From Anaerolineaceae bacterium (GTDB lineage: Bacteria; Chloroflexota; Anaerolineae; Anaerolineales; Anaerolineaceae), in assembly GCA_020845515.1 (NCBI GenBank), contig JADLFQ010000072.1:20867-84866 (forward strand): a stretch of 64,000 nucleotides of DNA, in the 5' to 3' direction. Shown piece after piece: positions 29,844-39,619 of the stretch (position 1 is its first letter; the number at the start of each line of letters is the position of its first letter). The translations under genes and the position numbers were made by a program. Under the pieces are notes generated by a model. That model made no database searches. It was not told the origin of the DNA and saw nothing but the letters and a program-made list of their open reading frames with translations.

Positions 29844-30644
29844 GTGAAAAGCTATGTACTGATCACCGGGGCAGCCGGCGGGCTTGGAAAAGCATTTGCC
29901 GCAGAATGCGCCGCGCGCGGATGGGATTTATTCTTAACCGATCTCAGGGCGGATTTGCTGGCGCCGCTGGCGGCCGGGTTGCAGCGTCTGTACGGTGTTG
30001 ATGTGTTGTACATTCCCGGTGACTTGACCGATCAGGCGTCACGCCAGGCGCTGTGGGAGGAGATTGGCAGGCTTGGGCTGCGCTTTCATTTTCTTTTCAA
30101 CGTTGCAGGCAGCGGAGATGAAGGCGCCTTTATAGGCCGGAACCCGGACAACCTGCGCGCCCTCTTGCGGCTGAATGTCGAAGCGACCGTGGCTATGAGC
30201 CGGCAGGTTCTCGCCTTTCGAGATCCTGCCCAAGATTTCCACATTGTCAATGTAAGCAGCCTGGCCGGGTTTTACCCCATGCCATATAAAGCTGTCTATG
30301 CCGCCTCCAAACGTTTTGTGCTCGATTTCTCACTGGCTTTGCATGAGGAACTCAAACCGCTGGGGGTCAGTGTCACCGTGCTGTGCCCGGCGGGGCTGCC
30401 CACCCACAACGCGTCCATCCGGCGTATCCTCGGGCAAGGGCTGATCGGACAGCTTACTACGGTCAACGTCGGTGATGCCGCTGCCCAGACGGTCGAGAAA
30501 GCCCTGGCTGGGAGAAGCATTGTGATTCCCGGGTTTCTCAATCGCGTCTTTCGTTGGGCTGGCGCCTGGTTGTCCCCTCAGATTGCCGCCCGGCTGATCG
30601 GCAAACGCTGGCAGCGGCTGCAAGGACAACACCTTCACGAGTAA
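29844..30644 (+). CDS. SDR family NAD(P)-dependent oxidoreductase, paralog of 28273..29085
   Basis: VKSYVLITGAAGGLGKAFAAECAARGWDLFLTDL; YAASKRFVLDFSLALHEEL; GTG start aligns with the paralog's ATG. Confidence 0.92.
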   Translation: MKSYVLITGAAGGLGKAFAAECAARGWDLFLTDLRADLLAPLAAGLQRLYGVDVLYIPGDLTDQASRQALWEEIGRLGLRFHFLFNVAGSGDEGAFIGRNPDNLRALLRLNVEATVAMSRQVLAFRDPAQDFHIVNVSSLAGFYPMPYKAVYAASKRFVLDFSLALHEELKPLGVSVTVLCPAGLPTHNASIRRILGQGLIGQLTTVNVGDAAAQTVEKALAGRSIVIPGFLNRVFRWAGAWLSPQIAARLIGKRWQRLQGQHLHE

Positions 30645-30692
30645 TACCTTGACAAAGTGGAAAAGTGCCCGCTTAAATACCCTTGACTGTGA

Positions 30693-30698
30693 TATAAT
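30693..30698 (+). promoter_or_regulatory. Extended -10 promoter (TGATATAAT) for the RRM gene
   Basis: TGA-TATAAT; predicted start near 30705. Confidence 0.5.
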
Positions 30699-30728
30699 CC
30701 ATTCACCTGCGTGGCTTGTGCGCTTGAT

Positions 30729-30763
30729 CGCCAGACCAAATTAGGGTCGGGCGGTTTTTTTTT
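30729..30763 (+). terminator. Intrinsic terminator/attenuator inside the RRM gene 5' leader
   Basis: CGCCAGACC-aaattag-GGTCGGGCG (one A.G mismatch) followed by nine T; lies between a promoter-like -10 and the RRM start codon. Confidence 0.65.
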
Positions 30764-30799
30764 AGAAAGAACGAGGTTGATTCCAGGAGACCAAGGAAG

Positions 30800-31165
30800 A
30801 TGGAAATAAAATTATATGTTGGCAACCTTTCCTACCACACCACCGACGATTCTTTGCGGGAGCTTTTCGCTCAAGCAGGGACAGTGGCATCCGTTGATGT
30901 GATTAAGGATCGTATGACTGGGAGTTCGAAAGGGTTTGCTTTTGTTCAAATGAGCAGCCAGCAGGAAGCGGACAATGCGATCCGCATGTTCAACGGCCAC
31001 CGGCTTGATGATCGCGAGATCAAAGTCAGTATCGCCCGCCCGCGAGAGGAATCCGGGCCGGGCGGTTTTGGCGGTCCCCGACGCTCCGGCGGCGGGTATG
31101 GTAAAGGCCCCAGCAATCGCGGCGGTGAGAGACGCGGCGGCGGCGGCGGTCAGCGCCGATACTAA
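30800..31165 (+). CDS. RRM-domain RNA-binding protein with Gly/Arg-rich tail
   Basis: LYVGNLSYHTTDDSLRELFAQAGTVASVDVIKDRMTGSSKGFAFVQM (RNP2/RNP1); GGGYGKGPSNRGGERRGGGGGQRRY. Confidence 0.95.
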   Translation: MEIKLYVGNLSYHTTDDSLRELFAQAGTVASVDVIKDRMTGSSKGFAFVQMSSQQEADNAIRMFNGHRLDDREIKVSIARPREESGPGGFGGPRRSGGGYGKGPSNRGGERRGGGGGQRRY

Positions 31166-31204
31166 TCCATATTGTTTTTCAGCAACTTGAAGGAGATTTT
31201 CAGA

Positions 31205-31414
31205 ATGTCAGAACGTATTATCGGAACCGTGAAATGGTTCAACAACAGCAAGGGTTATGGTTTCCTGGCGCAGGAAAACGGAACAGATGTTTTCGTGCAC
31301 TTCAGTTCCATTCAGGGGGACGGTTACCGCTCTCTCGAAGAAGGCCAAAGAGTAGAATTCTCGATTGAGAAAGGTCAAAAAGGCCTGCAAGCTTCGAATG
31401 TAGTACTTCTATAA
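31205..31414 (+). CDS. Cold-shock domain protein
   Basis: [30 protein letters not shown]. Confidence 0.97.
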   Translation: MSERIIGTVKWFNNSKGYGFLAQENGTDVFVHFSSIQGDGYRSLEEGQRVEFSIEKGQKGLQASNVVLL

Positions 31415-31433
31415 TTTGAAGGTTTAATCACTC

Positions 31434-31469
31434 AAAACCCCGCCTGCTCTCAGAGGCGGGGTTTTTTTT
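31434..31469 (+). terminator. Intrinsic terminator after cold-shock gene
   Basis: AAAACCCCGCCT/AGGCGGGGTTTT stem and T-run. Confidence 0.92.
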
Positions 31470-31482
31470 GTTAAAAATGTGG

Positions 31483-31488
31483 TATACT
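31483..31488 (+). promoter_or_regulatory. Extended -10 promoter (TGGTATACT) for the DEAD-box helicase transcript
   Basis: TGG-TATACT; predicted start near 31495. Confidence 0.45.
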
Positions 31489-31551
31489 TTCGCTTCGATC
31501 CCGAAAGGGACACATTGGTTCAGGGAATTGTTTTGATCAGACCGAATGATT

Positions 31552-31579
31552 GCCCGGTGGAAACCCATTGGGCTTTTTT
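31552..31579 (+). terminator. Leader terminator/attenuator upstream of DEAD-box helicase
   Basis: GCCCGGTGG-aaac-CCATTGGGC (two G.U pairs) followed by TTTTTT, about 90 nt before the start codon. Confidence 0.65.
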
Positions 31580-31671
31580 AATGCCTGAGCGGCTTCCGTG
31601 AGGAACACCGCCGGAAACACAGGCGCGGGAACGGCGGCATCAAAACACCCCATTATGCTTGAGGAGTTTTG

Positions 31672-33315
31672 ATGACAACCGAATTTACCCAACTTAACCT
31701 GCATCCGCAGCTTATTCAAGCTGTAACGGAGCTGGGTTATACAGCCCCCATGCCTGTTCAAGAAGCGATCATCCCGCTGATGATCGAGGGCCGTGATGTG
31801 ATTGGACAGGCACAAACCGGCACCGGCAAGACCGCCGCGTTTGCCCTTCCCATCCTGCAAACAATCCAACCGCAACAACAAGTTGTTCAGGCGCTGATCG
31901 TCGTCCCCACGCGCGAACTGGCGTTACAGGTCGTGGAAGCCATCTCCGACTATGGCCGCTACCGGCCGGTGCGCGTGCTGGCAGTGTATGGCGGACAGCC
32001 TTACCAGCCGCAAATCAACCGTCTGCGTAAAGGTGTGGATATTGTCGCCGGCACCCCCGGCCGTTTGCTGGACTTGATTCAGAAGCATATTTTGAATCTT
32101 GCGGAAGTGCGCACCGTGGTACTGGATGAAGCTGACGAGATGTTGAGCATGGGGTTTATCGAAGACATCAACACGATCCTGTCAGAGACGCCCTCCACCC
32201 GGCAGACTGCGCTCTTTTCCGCCACGCTGCCGCCGCAGATCCGCCGCCTTGCAGACAAGTACATGTGCAACCCGCAAGCCATCACCCTGGGCGGCGGGCA
32301 AGCCACCGTTGCCATGCTTGACCAGCGTTATTGTGTGGTCAATCAGAATGACAAGCTGGCGGCGCTCACCCGCATGTTCGAGGTTGAGGAGATTACCAGC
32401 GCCCTGGTCTTTGCCCGCACCCGCGCCGGCACCAGTGAACTGGCGAATGAGCTGATGACGCGCGGCTACTCTGCTGAAGTGTTAAACGGCGACCTGAGTC
32501 AGGACGCGCGCGAGCAAACTTTGCAGCGCTTCCGCGAAAATAAACTACAAGTTTTGGTGGCCACCGATGTGGCTGCGCGCGGGCTGGATATTGAGGATAT
32601 TTCGCACGTCTTTAATTATGACCTGCCCGATGACCCGGAAATCTATGTACACCGTGTCGGGCGCACCGGACGCGCCGGTAAAAGCGGTATTGCGATCACC
32701 CTGATCACACCGCGGGAGCGCCGGAACTTGAAGCAGATCGAAACCTTCACCCGCCATAAGATCAACCCGATGGTACTTCCGAGCGAGGAGGACATCCTCA
32801 ACCATCGCAAGGATAAGCTGGTGAAGCAGATGGGCATTTGGTTGCAGCGCGGCCGTTACCGCAAGGAACGTGAGATTGTCGAAGCCCTGCTGCTGGAGGG
32901 GCATGACGCTGTGGAAATTGCCGCGGCCGCCCTCAAGGTCGCGCGGGCGGATGAAAAGCAGCGCCCGATTGCCCCGGTCGGTGAGGTGGTGGAACCCGCC
33001 GCGCGCCATCCGGAACGCCGTGCAAAGCCTGCCCGAAGCGGCAGTTCGCGCCCTGCTGTGCAGGGATCTGTGTCGCACGAAGCCGGCATGGTACGGCTGA
33101 TGATCAATATGGGAAAACACCAAGGCGTGCGCCCCGGCGATATCGTCGGCGCGATTGCTTCGCATGCGCACATCCCCGGCTATACCATCGGCAAGATATC
33201 TATTCAAGACAAACATTCTCTTGTGGATGTGCCGGAAGAATTTTTACCGCAGGTGCTGGCGAAGAACAAGGAAGTTTTTATTCTTAAACAATCGATCCAG
33301 TTGGTGCGCGCCTAA
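31672..33315 (+). CDS. DEAD-box RNA helicase with C-terminal DbpA-like RNA-binding domain
   Basis: AQTGTGKTAAFALP, VLDEADEML, SATLP, HRVGRTGRAGKSG; C-terminal VRLMINMGKHQGVRPGDIVGAIA. Confidence 0.97.
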   Translation: MTTEFTQLNLHPQLIQAVTELGYTAPMPVQEAIIPLMIEGRDVIGQAQTGTGKTAAFALPILQTIQPQQQVVQALIVVPTRELALQVVEAISDYGRYRPVRVLAVYGGQPYQPQINRLRKGVDIVAGTPGRLLDLIQKHILNLAEVRTVVLDEADEMLSMGFIEDINTILSETPSTRQTALFSATLPPQIRRLADKYMCNPQAITLGGGQATVAMLDQRYCVVNQNDKLAALTRMFEVEEITSALVFARTRAGTSELANELMTRGYSAEVLNGDLSQDAREQTLQRFRENKLQVLVATDVAARGLDIEDISHVFNYDLPDDPEIYVHRVGRTGRAGKSGIAITLITPRERRNLKQIETFTRHKINPMVLPSEEDILNHRKDKLVKQMGIWLQRGRYRKEREIVEALLLEGHDAVEIAAAALKVARADEKQRPIAPVGEVVEPAARHPERRAKPARSGSSRPAVQGSVSHEAGMVRLMINMGKHQGVRPGDIVGAIASHAHIPGYTIGKISIQDKHSLVDVPEEFLPQVLAKNKEVFILKQSIQLVRA

Positions 33316-33469
33316 CGGGCAAAAATTCGCCCGTATTGTCCACCGGCCGCATCACGGCCATAACCGACCAGGCTCTTATGGTCTTCGATTCCATGCGGCG
33401 GTCTGCGCCCATAAGGGTTCCTGCCAAAAGCTCTGCAAAAGACTTTCGAAGAAACAGGCACGATTATTT

Positions 33470-34387
33470 TTAAGGCTTGAGCACATCCCCCTGCCCGGCG
33501 GCTTCCATTGCCATTGCAACGGCTCCCAGCATCGCGGAACGATTACCCAGGGCAGGGGCGGTGATGTAACGGTCAATTTGCTCCAACAGGAGGGGGGAAT
33601 GAATATAGCCGTTGAGCAGAGCTTGCACCTTGCGGCGCACGAGAGCATGTAAACCGGGGTGCTGGGATACACCCCCGCCCAGGACGATGCGCTCCGGCGA
33701 GCAGGTGTAGATCAGGCTTGCCAGCCCAAACGCCAGGTATTCCGCTTCCAGCCTCCAGGCCGGATGGCCGGCGGGCAGGTTTTCGGCGGGGCGACCCCAT
33801 CGTTTGGCAAGCGCCGGCCCTGAAGCCAGACCCTCCAGGCAGTCGCCGTGGTAGGGGCAGATGCCGGGGAAGGGATCCCGTTCCCAATCGTGCGGCAGCG
33901 GCAGGTGGCCTGCTTCGCTGTGCACCAGTCCGTGGAATGGCCGTCCGTTGACAAGGGTGCCTACTCCAATTCCCGTCCCCACAGTTACATAGATAAAACT
34001 TTCCAAGCCGTGGTTTTCCGGGTTCCAGTACTGCTCGCCAAAGGCGGCGGTGTTCACATCCGTATCAAAGCTCACCGGCAGCTCCAACGCATCCAAGACC
34101 TGGGTGCGCAGATTGACGTACTGCCAGCCTGCTTTGGGTGTGTTTGTGATGCTTCCAAATGCAGGTGATTCCGGGTGTAGGTCGAGCGGGCCGAATGAAC
34201 CGATTCCGACTGCGACGAGCTGCTTGCGGCGAACGAAAGGCTCAAAAAATGCAAGCACCTGCCGGATGGTCTCCTGTGGGGTGAGGGTGGGGATGTGCTT
34301 CTCCGCCAGAATGGTGTCGGGTCCGGCGCCCACCATGCAGTTAAATTTGGTGCCGCCTGCTTCGATGCCCCCATACAGCCTCTCCAT
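33470..34387 (-). CDS. ROK-family sugar kinase (fructokinase-like)
   Basis: YGGIEAGGTKFNCMVG; VTVGTGIGVGTLVNGR; EAGHLPLPHDW...CPYHGDCLEGLASGPAL. Confidence 0.94.
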   Translation of the reverse strand: MERLYGGIEAGGTKFNCMVGAGPDTILAEKHIPTLTPQETIRQVLAFFEPFVRRKQLVAVGIGSFGPLDLHPESPAFGSITNTPKAGWQYVNLRTQVLDALELPVSFDTDVNTAAFGEQYWNPENHGLESFIYVTVGTGIGVGTLVNGRPFHGLVHSEAGHLPLPHDWERDPFPGICPYHGDCLEGLASGPALAKRWGRPAENLPAGHPAWRLEAEYLAFGLASLIYTCSPERIVLGGGVSQHPGLHALVRRKVQALLNGYIHSPLLLEQIDRYITAPALGNRSAMLGAVAMAMEAAGQGDVLKP

Positions 34388-34433
34388 AGGTTTTCCTTTC
34401 CTGGTGACAGTTCTTTCTTCGAGCCTTTGTGTT

Positions 34434-35396
34434 TTATAAATGCTGCTCCAGCCAGCGCTTCACCAGTTCTTTGTATGCCAGCGGGTGGGTTTGGAAAGCC
34501 AGCCCGTGCCCCGCGTCGGGAGCGAGCCACAACTCTTTCGGCGCGGTGCAAGCTGCATAACACGTATGCGCCATGTGCACTGGCACAAAGTCGTCCTCCG
34601 CCCCGTGGATGAAGAGCGTGGGAATTTGCGTTCGTTGAAGCGCCGGGATGCAGGAGGCTTCGTCGAAGGAGAAGCCCGCCCGTAGATTGCACAACAGACT
34701 GGCAGCCGGCAGCAGCGGAAAGGCGGGCAGATGGTACATCCGCTGGAGCTGGTGTTGAAATTCATCCCTGACTGAATCATACCCACAATCTTCGATGACG
34801 GCGCGCACACTGGCGGGCAAATTCTCGCCGCTCATCATCATCGCCGCTGCCGCGCCCATCGAAATACCCCACAGCGCGATGCGCGCGCCGGGTCCGGTTT
34901 GTCTTTCCAACTCCTCCACCCAGCCGAGGATATCCGGCCGGTCGAGCCATCCCATCCCGATCACCTCTCCCTCGCTCTGGCCGTGGCCGCGGCAGTCCGG
35001 CAGGAGCACATTGCACCCCAACTCTTCATGGAAAAGGCGCGCAAAGCCTGCCAGCCAGGCCGCCGTACTGCGGTAGCCGTGCAAAAGAAGGACTGCTTTT
35101 GAAGAAGGGTTTGGAGCGGGCAAGAAGTATGCCTTGAGCGCCAGGCCGTCGTGCGAGTGCATTGTTAATATATGGAAGGGCTGCGTGTTCCACCAGAGCC
35201 GGTTTTCGTCCATCCCGTGATCTTCACCGGAAAACAGGGCGTCCTTCTTCGCCAGTGCAGCAAGCGCTTTTGGCCCCCGTACGATGCTGATTTTATAGAA
35301 ATAATTTGCCAGAAAGAACAATCCCAGCAGCAGGAAGAACAGCCCTGCCAGCAGAATGAGCGCGGCAGCCAGGAGGAACAGCAGTGTGCCGCTCAT
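34434..35396 (-). CDS. Membrane-anchored alpha/beta hydrolase
   Basis: N-terminal TM; LLLHGYRSTAAWL; LWGISMGAAAAMM; FIHGAEDDFVP; DAGHGLAF. Confidence 0.9.
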   Translation of the reverse strand: MSGTLLFLLAAALILLAGLFFLLLGLFFLANYFYKISIVRGPKALAALAKKDALFSGEDHGMDENRLWWNTQPFHILTMHSHDGLALKAYFLPAPNPSSKAVLLLHGYRSTAAWLAGFARLFHEELGCNVLLPDCRGHGQSEGEVIGMGWLDRPDILGWVEELERQTGPGARIALWGISMGAAAAMMMSGENLPASVRAVIEDCGYDSVRDEFQHQLQRMYHLPAFPLLPAASLLCNLRAGFSFDEASCIPALQRTQIPTLFIHGAEDDFVPVHMAHTCYAACTAPKELWLAPDAGHGLAFQTHPLAYKELVKRWLEQHL

Positions 35397-35816
35397 GCTC
35401 CATTCTCCCGGAGCGCATTGCGCTTGTTGGATATGATCAAAGACATATATTCTCCGCGATTATTTTACCCTGCTTCTGCCCCTGCCAGTCATCATTAAAT
35501 ATTCACTCTCCGAGCAGATTCTGCCGGCAGATATCTGCGCCACAGCCAATTCGGGCCGCCCTGGTTATCCGCCCCCTTTGCGGCGCGGCGGTAAAACCCT
35601 TTTTTCGCGAGCCGCCGGGATGGTAACCCAAGCGCAACCCTCCCGGTTTATTGTCAAAGATCATTTGTCTGGACATTTTCAGATAAAACGGATATTATTT
35701 ATCCGCCTGCCGCTTTTTGGGTGTGCACGCGGTGTTTTTTCACCCAGCATTAATCTAACTGTGGCAGAATATGTAGATATTAATCGTGTTATGCAGTTAT
35801 TTTTGGAGGCAGGTAC

Positions 35817-36359
35817 ATGGAAAATTCATTGCCAAAATCGGCCGGCGGGCTGAAAGCTTCTCAACCGGCTGTGCGTGGTTCCTTGAAATTTATCATCGGC
35901 GGCGCGTTAATCCTTGCCGCCGTTGTTTATTTGATCGCGGCTTCTTTGATGTCGCCGGGCGGCACGCAGTACTTCCTCACCGTGGATGAGTTGAACGGCC
36001 GCGCCGCCGAGATGACGGGCCGCGAGGTGCGCATCTCTGGCGTGGTGTTGGGCGACACGATCCAGTACGACCCTAAAACACTGGACATCTCCTTCAGCGT
36101 AGCGCATATTCCGGGCGATAATCAGGAGATTGAGAAGCTTGGCGGGCTGGCAGCAGTGTTGAAGGAAGCCGCGCACAACAGCAGCCTGCAGCACTTGAAG
36201 GTGAAATATAATGGCGCCAAGCCCGATTTGCTCAAAGATGAAGCCCAGGCGATTATGACGGGCAAACTGGGCGCAGATGGTGTGTTTCAGGCGGAAGAGC
36301 TGCTGCTCAAATGCCCGACGAAATATGAAGAAGCCGTTCCCGAGCAATCCACCAATTAA
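35817..36359 (+). CDS. ccmE: Cytochrome c maturation protein CcmE-like heme chaperone
   Basis: FLTVDELNGRAAEMTGREVRISGVVLGDTIQYDPKTLDISFSV; VKYNGAKPDLLKDEAQAIMTGKLGADGVFQAEELLLKCPTKYEE. Confidence 0.9.
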   Translation: MENSLPKSAGGLKASQPAVRGSLKFIIGGALILAAVVYLIAASLMSPGGTQYFLTVDELNGRAAEMTGREVRISGVVLGDTIQYDPKTLDISFSVAHIPGDNQEIEKLGGLAAVLKEAAHNSSLQHLKVKYNGAKPDLLKDEAQAIMTGKLGADGVFQAEELLLKCPTKYEEAVPEQSTN

Positions 36360-36367
36360 ATCAAACG

Positions 36368-38419
36368 ATGATTGCAAATTTTGGCTTCGGCGCACTGCTC
36401 ATTTGTTTTGTTGTCTCCCTGTACGGCATCGGCGCAGCAATTTACGGTGTACGGCGCAACGCGCTGGCCTGGACGGAAAGCGCCCGCGCCGCGATGCTGC
36501 TGACCTGGCCGCTGCTCACCCTGGCGGCGGTGAGCCTGGTTTATCTGCTGGTTGCCGGGCATTACGAGGTGCAGTTTGTCTACAATGTAACCAGTAGCGC
36601 CATGCCGCTCTACCTGCGCATGACCGCGCTGTGGGGTGGGCAGGCTGGTTCACTGGTCTTCTGGTCGTGGCTGATGTCTGCTTTTGCCTCGGCGGTGATG
36701 CTGCGCAGCTGGCAGCGCGACCGTGAATTTCAGCCCTGGGTGATTGTTGTTTCGCTGGTCACGCTCGCCTTCTTCCTTGGCCTGGTTATCTTCGTTGAAA
36801 ACCCGTTTGCGCGCTTCTGGCAAACCGCCAATGGCATGCAGGTTATCTCCATGTTCCAGCCTGCGGGCGGCACGTTGTTACTGCCACCCGATGGGCGCGG
36901 TCTCAACCCGCTGCTGCGCCATCCCGGCATGATTATCCACCCCCCCATGCTTTACCTCGGTTTTGTCTCTTTCGTCATTCCGTTTGCCTTTGCAATTGCC
37001 GCGTTGATTACCGGACGCAGCGACGACCGCTGGATCCGCCTGACACGGCGCTGGACGCTGGTAGCCTGGCTGTTCCTCTCGCTTGGGCTGGTGTTTGGCA
37101 GCCGCTGGGCATACGATGTGCTCGGCTGGGGCGGCTATTGGGGCTGGGATCCGGTGGAGATTGCGGCGTTTATGCCGTGGTTGAGCGGTACGGCATTCCT
37201 GCACTCGGTGATGATCCAGGAGAAGCGCGGGCTCTTTAAGCGCTGGAACCTGGTTTTGATCATAATCACCTACTCGCTGGTGATCTTTGGCACATTCTTG
37301 ACGCGTTCCGGCGTGCTCTCATCAGTGCATGCCTTTGCACAGTCTTCAATCGGCCCGCTCTTCTTTAGCTTTATCAGCATCACTTTTCTCATCTCAATGG
37401 CACTGTTGCTGCGGCGCTGGAACGACCTGCGCTCTGAAGGCCATATGACCTCGCTGCTGTCACGCGAGTCGCTCTTCCTGGTCAACAACCTGCTCTTCAT
37501 GGGCATTCTGGTAGTTTGCATGTGGGGGGTGCTCTTTCCGTTGATCTCGGAGCTTTTTACGGGACAAAAAGTGACTGTCGGGCCGCCCTTCTATGAACGC
37601 GCCACAGGCCCTCTTTTCGCCGGGATCATTTTCCTGATGGGCATTGCTCCGCTCTCTGCGTGGGGGCATTCCACCATCAAGACGCTCGGACGTGCCGTGT
37701 GGAAACCGGCGCTTGCAGCCCTGCTTGTGCTGATTGGGGCACTTGCCGCCGGGGTGCGCAGCGTGGCTGCGTTGATTACGGTTTTTCTCATCGCTTTGAC
37801 CGCCTGCATCACGCTGTACGAATACGGGCGCGGGGTTGCCGCACGCATGCGGCGCTCCGGGGAAAACCCTCTGACCGCGCTTTGGCGGCTGGCAGGGCGC
37901 AACCGCCGCCGGTATGGCGGTTATATCATTCATTTGGGTGTAACGCTGATGGCGGTGGGCATCATCGGAATCGAGATGTTCCAAAGTGAGACGCAGGGCG
38001 CGCTCAAACCGGGCGAGACCCTGGAACTGGGCCGCTATGCGGTGACGTTCCGATCACTGGCGCAGTTTGACACCCCTGACGGGCGTAACGTTGCCCGCGC
38101 GGTGCTGGATGTCAGCCGTGACGGCAGGCCATTAGGACAGCTTTATCCGCGGCGCGATTATTATTATGACAGCCAGCAGCCGATGACGATTCCGGGTGTG
38201 CGCTCAAGCGTGGAAGACGATTTATATGTCTTACTGGTGGACTGGCAGCCGATCTCCAGTGAGGGGGCGACATTCAAGGTCTACCACAACCCGATGATCA
38301 ACTGGCTGTGGGCTGGCGGGTTGGTGTTTATCCTGGGTACGTTTGTTGCCGCTTGGCCCTCGCGCGAAGAGCTTGCCGTTGTGCGCGTTCCGGCCAAACT
38401 GGCTGTGTCTGAACCTTAA
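36368..38419 (+). CDS. ccmF: Heme lyase CcmF/NrfE family
   Basis: WWD-type motif WGGYWGWDPVEIAAFMPWLSGTAFLHS; multi-TM. Confidence 0.96.
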   Translation: MIANFGFGALLICFVVSLYGIGAAIYGVRRNALAWTESARAAMLLTWPLLTLAAVSLVYLLVAGHYEVQFVYNVTSSAMPLYLRMTALWGGQAGSLVFWSWLMSAFASAVMLRSWQRDREFQPWVIVVSLVTLAFFLGLVIFVENPFARFWQTANGMQVISMFQPAGGTLLLPPDGRGLNPLLRHPGMIIHPPMLYLGFVSFVIPFAFAIAALITGRSDDRWIRLTRRWTLVAWLFLSLGLVFGSRWAYDVLGWGGYWGWDPVEIAAFMPWLSGTAFLHSVMIQEKRGLFKRWNLVLIIITYSLVIFGTFLTRSGVLSSVHAFAQSSIGPLFFSFISITFLISMALLLRRWNDLRSEGHMTSLLSRESLFLVNNLLFMGILVVCMWGVLFPLISELFTGQKVTVGPPFYERATGPLFAGIIFLMGIAPLSAWGHSTIKTLGRAVWKPALAALLVLIGALAAGVRSVAALITVFLIALTACITLYEYGRGVAARMRRSGENPLTALWRLAGRNRRRYGGYIIHLGVTLMAVGIIGIEMFQSETQGALKPGETLELGRYAVTFRSLAQFDTPDGRNVARAVLDVSRDGRPLGQLYPRRDYYYDSQQPMTIPGVRSSVEDDLYVLLVDWQPISSEGATFKVYHNPMINWLWAGGLVFILGTFVAAWPSREELAVVRVPAKLAVSEP

Positions 38420-38444
38420 AAATTTTCTTGGGCGCGGCGGTGCG

Positions 38445-39494
38445 TTAGTCCAGCGGGCCCGCCAGGCGGGCAACGGTTGCCAGTGCAGCGCGGGTGATAT
38501 CGAAGGCAAAGGGCAGGTTGATTGTCTCAGATGTGTCGCCTGGTCTGTGATAAAAAGGCGTGCCATCCACCCCGGCGCAGCCGCCAGGTATGCCATCATC
38601 GAAGAAGTTTTCCATCACCAGAATTGCCGGGGTGTTCACCTCCCAGAAAGGTGCGTGATCAGAACGATCGGTGGCTTGACCGGTGAGATAGTCAAAGTGC
38701 AGATTGAGCCCATCCTGTTGGATCGTCTGGACAAAGGCTTGTCCGATTGCGTCAGAAGCCGGATTGGTTCCGACGTGCAGCTCAAAACAGCGGTCGCCGG
38801 TGGAATCGTAGCCGAACATGTCCAGGTTGATCAGTGCGACAATGTTATTGATGGGATGATCCTGAATATACGCCCGGCTGCCGGCGGAACTGCTCTCTTC
38901 GCCGGTGAACCAGATCAGGCGGATGGTGCGCTCGAAGCGGTATTGCGGCAGAAGGCGGGCGGCTTCGAGCAGTGCGGCCGAACCCACCGCGTTGTCATCT
39001 GCACCGGGGGCGGCTTCGAGGGCATTGCCTTCGCGCACGACGATGCTATCGAGATGAGCACTGAGGACGACGACCTCGTCAGGGAGACTCTTTCCCGGCA
39101 GGGTAACGATCAGGTTCTTCCAGGTGTAGGTGTGTTCGGCGTCGGTGTAGGGGTATTCGTCCACCTCGATTTGATCTTCCGGGATCCACTGGCGCACCTG
39201 TTCGAGGACAAAGTCGAAGGCGCGGGCGTTCTCCTGCCCGGTGAACATGGCGTAGCTGTAACGTGTTGTGATAAGGGCTGGCTGGCCGCCGACCTGCACC
39301 GGTTCTGCGCCGGAGAGCTTGCGCACCCAGGCGCTGTAATTTTCCATCTGTAGACGGGAATCCAGGTCGGGCAGTGTGGGAGCCCGCCCCGGTATGGAAA
39401 TTGGACCGATCTGCCGCACGGGCAAGTTGCAGGCAAGCTGCGCCAGCAAGAGTATGAACAAAACAAGGAGAAATTTGCGGGTATTGGTTCGCAT
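38445..39494 (-). CDS. M28 family metallopeptidase (secreted)
   Basis: VVLSAHLDSI, PGADDNAVGSAALLEAAR, WFTGEESSSAGSRAYI; signal peptide. Confidence 0.92.
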   Translation of the reverse strand: MRTNTRKFLLVLFILLLAQLACNLPVRQIGPISIPGRAPTLPDLDSRLQMENYSAWVRKLSGAEPVQVGGQPALITTRYSYAMFTGQENARAFDFVLEQVRQWIPEDQIEVDEYPYTDAEHTYTWKNLIVTLPGKSLPDEVVVLSAHLDSIVVREGNALEAAPGADDNAVGSAALLEAARLLPQYRFERTIRLIWFTGEESSSAGSRAYIQDHPINNIVALINLDMFGYDSTGDRCFELHVGTNPASDAIGQAFVQTIQQDGLNLHFDYLTGQATDRSDHAPFWEVNTPAILVMENFFDDGIPGGCAGVDGTPFYHRPGDTSETINLPFAFDITRAALATVARLAGPLD

Positions 39495-39619
39495 ACGGCG
39501 AAGATTATCTGAAAAGCGTACATTTGTCAATCTGGATAAACCCGTGCAAACGAGCGGAGGCGGAAGGGTGGGCAGGTGCTCTTTAAAGAGATGGGTATAG
39601 GGAAGTTGAAAATTAAAGC

